Below, piece after piece: positions 15,835 through 22,750 of a stretch of DNA of 22,750 nt. The position numbers were made by a program, and so were the translations under genes. Each line of letters opens with the position of its first letter. Within the stretch, counting starts at the first letter, position 1. This DNA is from an uncultured Clostridia bacterium (GTDB lineage: Bacteria > Bacillota > Clostridia > HGM11327), in the NCBI GenBank assembly GCA_905210525.1, contig CAJLXE010000005.1, forward strand, positions 1 through 22,750, written 5' to 3'. The notes below the pieces were generated by a model. That model did no database searches and was not told where the DNA came from. It saw only the letters and a program-made list of their open reading frames with translations.

Positions 15835-16914
15835 TCAACGATCGGACATAAATGTCTGTATCAACGAGTTATCGGCGAAATAGTTTATTTTCATAGCCGT
15901 TTTTACTTCATCGAGGGTAGCTGCCGCTATGTTGCGGGCATTTTCGCTGCCTGCTTTCAATATATCATAAACGCCGGCAATATCCTTTTCATATTCTTTT
16001 CTTCTTGTTCTTATGGGTTCAAGTTCCGATTGTATTATATTGTTAAGGAACTTTTTGATCTTGACATCACCCAGACCGCCTTTTGTATAATGTGCTTTCA
16101 GCTCGTCAAGATTAGCGTATTCCGGCAGAAACTGTTCAAAATGCTCATCGCGGCAAAACGCGTCAAGATATGTAAACACCGCATTGCCCTCAATATGTCC
16201 CGGATCGGAAACCTGTATGTGCAGCGGATCCGTAAACATCCCCATTATTTTCTGCTTTATATCATTCGGTTCATCGGAAAGGTATATGCAGTTGCCGAGC
16301 GATTTGCTCATTTTAGCTTTTCCGTCCGTTCCGGGCAAACGCATACAAACGCTATTTTCCGGTAAAAGCTCCTTCGGCTCAACAAGCACTTCACTGTATA
16401 TCGAATTGAACTTGCGCACAATTTCACGCGTTTGCTCAAGCATAGGCAGCTGATCTTCGCCTACCGGAACTGTCGTTGCCTTGAACGCGGTAATATCCGC
16501 CGCCTGGCTTACAGGATAGCAGAAAAATCCCGCGGGAATGTTCTGTTCAAAATTACGCATCTGAATTTCTGCTTTAACAGTCGGATTTCTGTGCAATCTT
16601 GCAACCGTAACAAGATTCAGATAATAAAACGTCAGCTCCGTGAGCTCGGAAATCTGCGACTGAATAAACAGTGTGGATTTTGCGGGATCCATTCCGACAG
16701 ATAAATAATCCAAAGCCACTTCAATTATATTTTTACGTATTTTATCGGGATTATCAAAGTTATCCGTAAGGGCCTGCGCATCGGCTATCATTATCAAAAC
16801 CTTTTCGTATTCTCCCGAATTCTGCAATTCGACTCTCCTTTTAAGCGAACCCACATAATGTCCCAAATGCAGTCTGCCGGTAGGTCTGTCTCCTGTCAAT
16901 ATTATCTTCTTCAT
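15835..16914 (-). CDS. trpS: Tryptophanyl-tRNA synthetase
   Basis: A 359-residue class I aminoacyl-tRNA synthetase that charges tRNA-Trp. The HIGH-type signature is HLGH at residues 16-19 within TGDRPTGRLHLGHYVGSL, and the second signature KMSKS is at 201-205. Other TrpRS segments are ARLHRNPTVKAE, PVSQAADI and VPVGEDQLPMLEQTREI. GDRPTGRLHLGHYVGSL marks the slightly longer TrpRS form seen in many Firmicutes. AAAGGAG lies about 10 nt before ATG 16914-16912. It follows the sugar isomerase gene by 63 nt in the same direction. The gap is too short for a T-box leader, and only an isolated TATAAT is visible, so it may rely on read-through from the glycan genes. Confidence 0.96.
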   Translation of the reverse strand: MKKIILTGDRPTGRLHLGHYVGSLKRRVELQNSGEYEKVLIMIADAQALTDNFDNPDKIRKNIIEVALDYLSVGMDPAKSTLFIQSQISELTELTFYYLNLVTVARLHRNPTVKAEIQMRNFEQNIPAGFFCYPVSQAADITAFKATTVPVGEDQLPMLEQTREIVRKFNSIYSEVLVEPKELLPENSVCMRLPGTDGKAKMSKSLGNCIYLSDEPNDIKQKIMGMFTDPLHIQVSDPGHIEGNAVFTYLDAFCRDEHFEQFLPEYANLDELKAHYTKGGLGDVKIKKFLNNIIQSELEPIRTRRKEYEKDIAGVYDILKAGSENARNIAAATLDEVKTAMKINYFADNSLIQTFMSDR

Positions 16915-16977
16915 TGTTATGTTTCTCCTTTAATATGTTCAAAAAATTATAAATAAATCCTGAAAATGCGGCATATT

Positions 16978-17739
16978 CTATTTGTCCAGCCATCCGAGCA
17001 AAGTATACGCGTCCGCTTTGAATTGTTCAACGCTATCGTTTTTTACAAATTCAAGCAACAGAGCATGCGTCCGCTCGCTCTGACGAAGCACGTCAATATA
17101 CTCACGCCACGCCTTTTCGTGCTCCGCAAGTGCAAAGCGTTCCAAACCTTTCCATGCATACACATGAACGTTCTTAAGATGCGGTAAAAATCTTTTTATT
17201 ATATTCTTGTTAAGCTGTATATCCTCAGACTGGAGCGGCTGCCAATAAAGATAAACATTATCGCGTCCGATCTCTTCAATAAGCTTCAATGCGGAATCGG
17301 GCGTATCCGTAAGCGTCGATTTATGACACTCAAAGCTTACATCAATACCGTTTTCTTTTGCAATATCCGCAAGCTTCCGGGCCTCCAGAACATATTGCGC
17401 ACGCTCCTGCAAGCTGACATCTCCGGAATCTTTTCCGCCTGCCCATATACGTATATTATCCGTACCTATTGCTTTTGCCGTGTTTACGAGCTTTGAAAAC
17501 ATATCATACCCTGATTCACCCTTGCCGTAATAGCTTCCGTATGAAATCGGCATAATACCCGTATCATCTGATCTTTTTCGGATAAATTCAGCCGTATCCG
17601 CATTCCCGGCAGGCAAATGTACATCCGAACCCCATTCAACGGCTTTGAGTCCGCTTGCGTATGTTATATCGATTATATCCTCCGGAGACAACTGTCTGAA
17701 AGTCACCGACACAAGTCCCGGAATAAGCTTATTTTTCAT
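16978..17739 (-). CDS. Sugar phosphate isomerase/epimerase-like TIM barrel protein
   Basis: A 253-residue protein of the xylose-isomerase-like TIM barrel superfamily (AP_endonuc_2 fold). Candidate metal ligands stand at the expected strand ends: Glu35 in VEWGSD, Glu137 in SFECHKS, His192 in NVHVYAW and Glu230 in LLLEFVKND, with Gln167 (YWQPLQ) where a His or Asp is often found. Such enzymes interconvert keto and aldo sugars or epimerise them; the substrate cannot be read from sequence. No signal peptide, so cytoplasmic. AAGGA lies about 10 nt before ATG 17739-17737. It is the third gene of the mannosidase operon, so a role in mannose-derived sugar or sugar-acid breakdown is a reasonable inference. 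Confidence 0.8.
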   Translation of the reverse strand: MKNKLIPGLVSVTFRQLSPEDIIDITYASGLKAVEWGSDVHLPAGNADTAEFIRKRSDDTGIMPISYGSYYGKGESGYDMFSKLVNTAKAIGTDNIRIWAGGKDSGDVSLQERAQYVLEARKLADIAKENGIDVSFECHKSTLTDTPDSALKLIEEIGRDNVYLYWQPLQSEDIQLNKNIIKRFLPHLKNVHVYAWKGLERFALAEHEKAWREYIDVLRQSERTHALLLEFVKNDSVEQFKADAYTLLGWLDK

Positions 17740-17801
17740 GCTGCGATATTCCTTTTCCGTTTGATTTATTTTAATTCTCCGAAATACGGTGCCCGTAATA
17801 T

Positions 17802-18818
17802 TTACGCCATCGTTTTCAGCATCTGAGCTGTAACTCTGTATTTCACGGGCTTACTGTTTATAAAATTCATAAATTCCTCATACATATACCACGACATTCT
17901 GTGAACCTCGTTTCCTATGGAACCCGCAATATGAGGAGACAGAAATACATTAGGCATTCTGTAAAGCTCATCGCCGTCAAGCGGAGGCTCATCGGGATAA
18001 GTAACATCAAGCAGTGCAACCCTGAGCGGTTCTTTTTTAAGGGCCTCAACAAGATCGTCCCGCACCACCTGTCTGCCGCGCCCCGTATTTATAAAAACAG
18101 CGTCCTTTTTCATAACATCAAAGCAGTTTTTGTTGAGTATCCCCGCCGTTTGGTCGTTATTTGCAAGATGATTTGAAATTATATTACATTCTCTGAACAG
18201 TTCAGAGAGATCTTCCGTCTTTTTTATTCCGAGTGCGGCGGCTTTTTCTTCTGACATAAACGGATCGTACCCCCACACCTCAAGCTTGTAATTCTTAAGC
18301 ATTTCGGCAACAAGCGAGCCTATCATTCCTATACCTATCAGTCCTATTCTGTTGCCGTAATTTCCCGTAACGTCCGTACAAACCGTTCTGTTTTCCCACG
18401 TTACGGAATCGGGCATTGCCCTGTGCAGTCTCTGAAAATAGCCTTTACCCGCAAGTATTATCTGCGCAACTGTAAATTCAGCCACCGGAACCGCGTTTGC
18501 CGCCCATGCGCTGAATACGGCTATATCATTTGCAATAAAAGGCTCCGCAAAATATTTAACCGTGCCCGCCGAATAAAACACTGCTTTCAGTTTTTTCAGA
18601 TACTTTTTTATATCGGCGTCCGAAAGCTCAAACATTCCCCATGTTGAAAAAATATATTCCGTACAGGCAAGATCTTCGGCGCGGCTGTCAAGCTCGTTTA
18701 TATCAAATATCGGTTCCAGCCACTCCACCTCATGTGCAAGCGCATCAATAACCGTCTGCTCATACACTTTAAGACAATTTTCTTTGTCGGATGTCATAAG
18801 CAAAGCCTTTGGTTTCAT
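17802..18818 (-). CDS. D-isomer-specific 2-hydroxyacid dehydrogenase family protein
   Basis: A 338-residue NAD(P)-dependent oxidoreductase. The nucleotide-binding GIGMIG is at residues 162-167, with an acidic residue, Asp185, at the end of the next strand (VWGYDP), which favours NAD(H). The catalytic triad of the family is intact: Arg247 in NTGRGRQV, Glu277 in PDEPP and His296 in SPHIAGS. These enzymes reduce 2-keto acids or oxidise 2-hydroxy acids such as glycerate or phosphoglycerate; the substrate here is unknown. AAAGGA precedes ATG 18818-18816. It lies 58 nt after the alpha-mannosidase and 62 nt before the isomerase, so it probably belongs to the same carbohydrate pathway. Confidence 0.85.
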   Translation of the reverse strand: MKPKALLMTSDKENCLKVYEQTVIDALAHEVEWLEPIFDINELDSRAEDLACTEYIFSTWGMFELSDADIKKYLKKLKAVFYSAGTVKYFAEPFIANDIAVFSAWAANAVPVAEFTVAQIILAGKGYFQRLHRAMPDSVTWENRTVCTDVTGNYGNRIGLIGIGMIGSLVAEMLKNYKLEVWGYDPFMSEEKAAALGIKKTEDLSELFRECNIISNHLANNDQTAGILNKNCFDVMKKDAVFINTGRGRQVVRDDLVEALKKEPLRVALLDVTYPDEPPLDGDELYRMPNVFLSPHIAGSIGNEVHRMSWYMYEEFMNFINSKPVKYRVTAQMLKTMA

Positions 18819-18838
18819 TTTGTTTTTCCTTTCTTTAC

Positions 18839-18868
18839 GAATCAGGGAGCCGTCGGACCCCCTGATTC
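18839..18868 (-). repeat. Intergenic stem-loop between mannosidase and dehydrogenase genes
   Basis: 9-bp perfect inverted repeat GAATCAGGG / CCCTGATTC with a 12-nt loop, 8 nt after the mannosidase stop and about 20 nt before the next start. No T-run follows on the minus strand, so it is unlikely to stop transcription. It may stabilise the upstream message or be a dispersed repeat. Confidence 0.6.
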
Positions 18869-18876
18869 CACATATC

Positions 18877-21800
18877 TTATTTAAGCAGCAATGTAACTAT
18901 TTCAAACGTACCCACGTCAAGCGTAACGGCATTATCCTTAACGTCTATCTTCTGCGGTTCTTCCTCAAGAAGATTTACAATATACGCTTCCTTTACCGGG
19001 AAACCAAACTTCAATGTAGCCCTTGAAGCCATATTGTGCGCGTCGTACAAGCGAACTATAATTCCGTCGTTGTTTTCCGCTTTTTTGATAACTTCAACAG
19101 TAATATTGTCTTTGTCGCACGTTACCATTGAGAATCTTTCCGGAAGCTTTCCGCTCTTGTTTGCGGCTATATTTACAGCCGTAAGAGGCGCATTAAGCCT
19201 GTACGCTTCTTCAATCGTTCCGCCGAAAACAGCATTTGAACGGTGCGGATAAACAGAATACGTAAATTTGTGCTGTCTGCAATCGCCTTTATAATACGGG
19301 GACTCGGGGCTCTTGAGCAATGTAATTGCAAGAGTATAGTCATATGAGCTGAAGCCGTATTTGCAGTCGTTAAGAAGCGATACGCCGTAACCGTTATCCG
19401 ATACGTCAACCCATTTGTGCATACAGGTTTCAAATTTAGCCTCATCCCACGATGTGTTCATATGATTCGGGCGTTCAACGTGTCCGTACTGTATTTCGCT
19501 TACTGTTTTGGTCGTTCTTATGTTGAATGGGAACAACGCCTTGAGCACTATGTGCATCTGCTTCATGTCAATATCGTTTTCAATATCGATTCTCGGAATG
19601 TTATCATAAACAACAACGTTCTGCTTTATTGTAGATTCCATGAATTTCCACACAAACGTTATGCCTGCCGCCGCGCCGTTTCTGTACTCGGTTGCGGAAA
19701 CAAGTTCGTCCATAGCATGAGGCTTGAGACGCGTATAATGTGAAAGCTCCCATGCGTCCCAGTGATAAGGATAATCCTCATATGCCAGAAGCTCGTTTCC
19801 GAGTTCGCCCTCTTTGAGAAGCTCTCTGCCTTCGCGCTTGTCGTATATGGATTCCATATAACCCATGCTGTTGAATTTTATGCGGAAATACTTGTTCTCA
19901 ATAGAATTTTCCGTAATTTCGGCATGGTTTTCGCTGTAAAGCTTGTCTACCACAGCATAACCCATAGGCGGAATATTTTCCGTTGTATAAACGCCGCCTT
20001 CATACTCAACAATACCTTTGCCCTCATGAGCATTCATGTTATATACGAGTATGCCGCCGTCCGTATTTATGTTATGCGCTATGTTGTCGATATCGTTTGC
20101 TATTATTGAATCAGTCTTTGCAAATATGCTCTGATATTCTCTGTTTGAGCGTTTGTAAACAGGTTCGATAGCCGAGCCGGGAATAACATCGTGGAACTGG
20201 TTAAGACACATAAGTCTCCACATTCCGAAAAAGTCAGACGAGCTGTATTTGCCGCCGCAGAACAGTTCATTCATCACGTCAAGCGTTTCCGCTTTGCGCA
20301 GTGCAAATTCCGCTTTACGGTTATTGCGCTTTACCTGAGCTATGGAAGTATATGTTCCGCGGTGATATTCAAGATAAAGTTCGCCGTCCCAGCGAGGAGT
20401 TTCCCTGAGCTTTTTGCAGCTGTCGTCAAAATTATTCTTTATTCTCTCAAGGAAAGAATCAAGTGTTGACATCTGTGTTCTCGGAATACCCGGCAGACCC
20501 TTTTCGAGACGTCTGTAACTTTCGAGCATTTCGTATGTCGGACCGCCGCCGCCGTCGCCGAAGCCGAACGTATGCAGCGTTTCGGTATTCCATGTCTTTG
20601 TGCGGTAAACGTCATATGAACTCTTTACCTCGCGCGGATCGAGCATACCGTTGAACATAACATATTCGTGCGTTTTTTCGGGATACCACGTATGTATGTT
20701 GAAATCCTTGGTTGTAAGGAAATGAGTAAATATCTCGGTACCGTCTATGCCTTTCCAATAGAACGTATCATTAGGCATAGAGTTTACATCACACCAGCTT
20801 ATTTTTCCCGTAACAAAGTTTTTAACTCCCGCCTTTTTGAGTATCTGCGGAAGCGCCGCGCTGTATCCGAATACATCGGGTATCCAGAGAGTTACGGATT
20901 CCTTGCCGAATTCGTCGCGTATGAACTTTTTACCGTGTATGAGCTGTCTTACGAAGCTTTCTCCGCTCGGTATGTTGCAGTCGGATTCAAGCCACATAGC
21001 GCCTTCAACTTCCCAGCGGCCCTCTTTCACACGCTGTTTGAGTTCTTCGTAAAGCTCCGGAGATTCGGTCTTTAAAAATTCATAAAGCTGAGGCTGACTC
21101 ATCATGAACATAAATTCCGGATAATCCTTCATGAGCTGCAAAACAGTACCGAACGAACGCTGAACCTTTTCCTTTGTCTGCTCAACAGTCCATCTGTACG
21201 CAACATCTATATGCGAATGTCCGAGACAGCTTACGACAATATCGCCCTTGCCGCATTCTTTCTCGTAAAATTCCTTTATCATGTACTCATCCGCCGCTTC
21301 CAGCGAAGCAAAAAATTCAGGTCTTCCCTCATGCGTTTTATCTATCATAAGACATGCAATTTCAAGATGCTTATACATGAGCTTCTTTTCGGGAGCGTCG
21401 CCCTCAAAGCACTGCGCCGCCTCAAAAGGAATCTTCATATCAAAGTATGCCTTCTCGACCTTTTTTGAAATCGTCTTCATGCACGGCTGTATCATGGCCG
21501 AACCTATGTTTACTCCGTCAAAATATATGTAAAGCGTAACATCGTATTCTCTGCCGCACTCGATTCTTGCGGTTGAATGATTGCCGTCAAAGCCCTGCAT
21601 CATCCTACCGTCAAGATAAAGGATAGTCTGCGGATTTTCGCCGATTTTTGTGCAATCAAGCACAAGATATGTGTCATCGGGAACAGAATCGGGCGTCTTT
21701 ATTTTTCCGCGCACCCAAACGTGCTTGTCCAGCCCGGACATTTCCGACCGGGGACCCCACTTCTTCCATGTTTCGTCAATTTCCGGAATATTGTTGTCGG

Positions 21801-21912
21801 TTTTATAATCACATTCCTTGTAATAGAAATCTCCGCCGCCGTAATTACCCGCAACCATGTATTTTCTCACGGTACTGAGGGTCGTCTCTATCAATTCCTT
21901 TACGTACCTCAT
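18877..21912 (-). CDS. Alpha-mannosidase, glycoside hydrolase family 38
   Basis: A 1011-residue enzyme predicted to release alpha-linked mannose. An N-terminal beta-sandwich-like region (about 1-220) precedes the catalytic domain. The zinc ligands are His234 and Asp236 in GHSHIDVAYRW, the nucleophile Asp346 in LWIPDVFGYS and the C-terminal zinc His574 in LNQFHDVIPGSA. The GH38 middle helical and large C-terminal sandwich domains follow. All catalytic residues are present. There is no signal peptide or membrane segment, so it probably acts in the cytoplasm on imported oligosaccharides, like bacterial MngB-type enzymes. GGGAG lies before ATG 21912-21910. It is the first gene of an operon driven by a strong promoter, but no transporter lies in the window. 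Confidence 0.93.
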   Translation of the reverse strand: MRYVKELIETTLSTVRKYMVAGNYGGGDFYYKECDYKTDNNIPEIDETWKKWGPRSEMSGLDKHVWVRGKIKTPDSVPDDTYLVLDCTKIGENPQTILYLDGRMMQGFDGNHSTARIECGREYDVTLYIYFDGVNIGSAMIQPCMKTISKKVEKAYFDMKIPFEAAQCFEGDAPEKKLMYKHLEIACLMIDKTHEGRPEFFASLEAADEYMIKEFYEKECGKGDIVVSCLGHSHIDVAYRWTVEQTKEKVQRSFGTVLQLMKDYPEFMFMMSQPQLYEFLKTESPELYEELKQRVKEGRWEVEGAMWLESDCNIPSGESFVRQLIHGKKFIRDEFGKESVTLWIPDVFGYSAALPQILKKAGVKNFVTGKISWCDVNSMPNDTFYWKGIDGTEIFTHFLTTKDFNIHTWYPEKTHEYVMFNGMLDPREVKSSYDVYRTKTWNTETLHTFGFGDGGGGPTYEMLESYRRLEKGLPGIPRTQMSTLDSFLERIKNNFDDSCKKLRETPRWDGELYLEYHRGTYTSIAQVKRNNRKAEFALRKAETLDVMNELFCGGKYSSSDFFGMWRLMCLNQFHDVIPGSAIEPVYKRSNREYQSIFAKTDSIIANDIDNIAHNINTDGGILVYNMNAHEGKGIVEYEGGVYTTENIPPMGYAVVDKLYSENHAEITENSIENKYFRIKFNSMGYMESIYDKREGRELLKEGELGNELLAYEDYPYHWDAWELSHYTRLKPHAMDELVSATEYRNGAAAGITFVWKFMESTIKQNVVVYDNIPRIDIENDIDMKQMHIVLKALFPFNIRTTKTVSEIQYGHVERPNHMNTSWDEAKFETCMHKWVDVSDNGYGVSLLNDCKYGFSSYDYTLAITLLKSPESPYYKGDCRQHKFTYSVYPHRSNAVFGGTIEEAYRLNAPLTAVNIAANKSGKLPERFSMVTCDKDNITVEVIKKAENNDGIIVRLYDAHNMASRATLKFGFPVKEAYIVNLLEEEPQKIDVKDNAVTLDVGTFEIVTLLLK

Positions 21913-21962
21913 TATTATCTCCCTTCACAGTAACAACTGACTCAATGCTTCTGCCGTTTCTG

Positions 21963-21975
21963 TTTCCGGCGGAAA
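21963..21975. promoter_or_regulatory. Possible operator in the mannosidase leader
   Basis: Palindrome TTTCCGGCGGAAA (6-bp arms TTTCCG/CGGAAA around one base) located about 6-18 nt downstream of the predicted transcription start, a typical repressor position. No regulator gene is in the window, so the assignment is tentative. Confidence 0.35.
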
Positions 21976-21987
21976 GCAATCAACAAT

Positions 21988-22016
21988 ATTATAACAACAC
22001 AGCGTTCAAAAGTCAA
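21988..22016 (-). promoter_or_regulatory. Sigma-A promoter of the mannosidase operon
   Basis: Minus strand: -35 TTGACT (22016-22011), 17-nt spacer, perfect -10 TATAAT (21993-21988) preceded by TGT, an extended -10. Predicted start near 21981, about 70 nt before the mannosidase ATG. Confidence 0.8.
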
Positions 22017-22078
22017 TCGTAAATTCAACGATTTACCTTATTCACTGCAAAATTATTATCTCAATATACGCCGTTGCC

Positions 22079-22558
22079 TTACAGCCCCGCAAAATCCTCG
22101 CATTGGGTAAATACCTCTGCCGTAAACTGCCTTATGGCTTCGCTTTCAAAAAGTATTTTTCCCGCACGTTTTACGGCTCTTACAAACTCGGCGTCAAGTC
22201 TGCCGCCCACCGCCGACCTGTACAGCGGACACATGGCGCGGCTTCTGGGGTCTGCAATAACTTTCATGATCCCGCCTTTATTCACTATTGCCAAAGGAAA
22301 AATTCTGCACGCAAGAGGGCGTTCCTTTCTGTCGCACATTCCGTTGCATAAAAGAAGCGGCATTCCGTAATCCGTCCGAGTCACCTCAAAGCCCCCGCGA
22401 TTGACATACAGTTCTTTTTCGCCCGGAAAAAGCGCCATTCCCACATCGTCATCGCCTTTGCAGCACACCGCATTGCAAAGCCTGCCGCAATCGCTTTTGA
22501 GCGGCGTAAGATTGCCTATTATTTCATATGCTTTCAATATAAGCTCCGTATCGTTCAT
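22079..22558 (-). CDS. YkgJ-like cysteine-cluster protein (putative Zn/Fe-chelating, CxxCxxCC family)
   Basis: A 159-residue cysteine-rich protein. Cys24, Cys28, Cys32 and Cys33 form a CxxxCxxxCC variant of the family cluster. Cys71 and Cys75 follow, then Cys84 in RPLACRIFPL, the most characteristic motif, and Cys110. The family is annotated as metal-chelating from these cysteines; the true function is not established. ATG 22558-22556 is preferred because GGAG lies 10 nt upstream and the family homology begins there; the frame extends further up to 22666 but that part has no family features and overlaps the promoter. It sits 166 nt upstream of the mannosidase, which has its own promoter, so the two are probably unlinked. 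Confidence 0.8.
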   Translation of the reverse strand: MNDTELILKAYEIIGNLTPLKSDCGRLCNAVCCKGDDDVGMALFPGEKELYVNRGGFEVTRTDYGMPLLLCNGMCDRKERPLACRIFPLAIVNKGGIMKVIADPRSRAMCPLYRSAVGGRLDAEFVRAVKRAGKILFESEAIRQFTAEVFTQCEDFAGL

Positions 22559-22594
22559 ATCAGATATTCTCCGTGTATTTATATGTTTTACAAA

Positions 22595-22623
22595 AGTATA
22601 ACACATACACTGCCCGTTTGCAA
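22595..22623 (-). promoter_or_regulatory. Sigma-A promoter of the YkgJ-like gene
   Basis: Minus strand: -35 TTGCAA (22623-22618), 17-nt spacer, -10 TATACT (22600-22595) with an upstream TGT giving an extended -10. Start expected near 22588, about 30 nt before the ATG at 22558. This supports the shorter start for the gene. Confidence 0.68.
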
Positions 22624-22695
22624 GAATGTAATTTTTCTGCGCATAATACCAATATTGCATATTCAATTATTTTTCACGTTTTTTATATGCGCTTT

Positions 22696-22710
22696 TCAAA
22701 ATAATTATCA
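22696..22710. promoter_or_regulatory. Fur-family-like box near the right edge
   Basis: Minus strand TGATAATTATTTTGA matches 12 of the 14 arm positions of the 7-1-7 Fur consensus TGATAATNATTATCA known from Bacillus. It lies about 70 nt upstream of the YkgJ-like promoter, too far for simple repression, and may serve a gene beyond the window. AT-rich DNA gives such matches by chance, so this is weak. Confidence 0.25.
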
Positions 22711-22750
22711 TAACGATTCATTTTATTTTGCCCTGAATACACTTTTCGGT

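Noticed and set aside
16946..16951. TATAAT upstream of trpS as a promoter
   Set aside because: The -35 position reads ATGCCG and there is no extended -10, so I did not list it as a feature.
16915..16977. T-box leader for trpS
   Set aside because: Only 63 nt separate trpS from the upstream gene, far too short for a T-box with its specifier stem and terminator.
22559..22666. N-terminal extension of the YkgJ-like protein (start at 22666)
   Set aside because: The extension overlaps the predicted promoter and transcription start, has no ribosome binding site and lacks family similarity; ATG 22558 with GGAG is better.
1..22750. CRISPR array, insertion sequence, prophage, tRNA or rRNA genes
   Set aside because: I looked for regularly spaced repeats, transposase-like proteins and tRNA/rRNA signatures and saw none; the window is core genes plus one metabolic operon.

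Overview
The window looks like a chromosomal segment of a low-to-mid GC Gram-positive anaerobe, most likely class Clostridia. The support is the Firmicutes-type RpoB, RpoC and ribosomal protein sequences, strong GGAGG-type ribosome binding sites, sigma-A promoters close to consensus, an ATP-type PEP carboxykinase and a GH38 alpha-mannosidase operon of the kind common in gut bacteria. I cannot name a genus from sequence reading alone. Every gene except pckA lies on the minus strand, so the window reads right to left.

Positions 1-13372 (minus strand) hold the core expression block in the order rpoB, rpoC, rpsL, rpsG, fusA, tuf, rpsJ, rplC; rplC runs off the left edge. It appears to be three transcription units, each with a recognisable sigma-A promoter. 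rpoBC starts at about 13486. The str operon (rpsL-rpsG-fusA-tuf) starts at about 5600, after a composite hairpin behind rpoC. The S10 operon (rpsJ-rplC...) starts at about 1018. The last two promoters are followed by leaders of about 200-220 nt that can fold into several hairpins, which suggests post-transcriptional feedback. Two usual neighbours are absent: no L7Ae-like gene lies between rpoC and rpsL, and rplJ/rplL do not lie just upstream of rpoB. RpoB and RpoC both end in very acidic tails, and rpoC starts with TTG.

Positions 13373-13990 are a divergent intergenic region. It holds the rpoB promoter on one side and a pckA promoter plus a cluster of TTGCAA-centred palindromes on the other. 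pckA (plus strand) encodes a divergent ATP-dependent PEP carboxykinase. It converges on trpS, and the gap between them holds two direct copies of a near-perfect palindrome about 144 bp apart, with a third inverted repeat between them.

Positions 15835-21912 (minus strand) look like one operon read from a strong promoter near 22000: GH38 alpha-mannosidase, D-2-hydroxyacid dehydrogenase, AP_endonuc_2-type sugar isomerase/epimerase, then trpS, with gaps of 58-63 nt. The first three suggest intracellular handling of mannose-containing glycans. trpS at the end is an odd passenger. Further right is a small cysteine-rich YkgJ/CxxCxxCC-type protein with its own promoter and a Fur-like palindrome upstream.

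Most of the window is ordinary core genome and I see no clearly new system. The points most worth following are the palindromic repeat pair between pckA and trpS, the structured leaders of the str and S10 operons, the pckA upstream palindromes and the trpS-glycan operon linkage.
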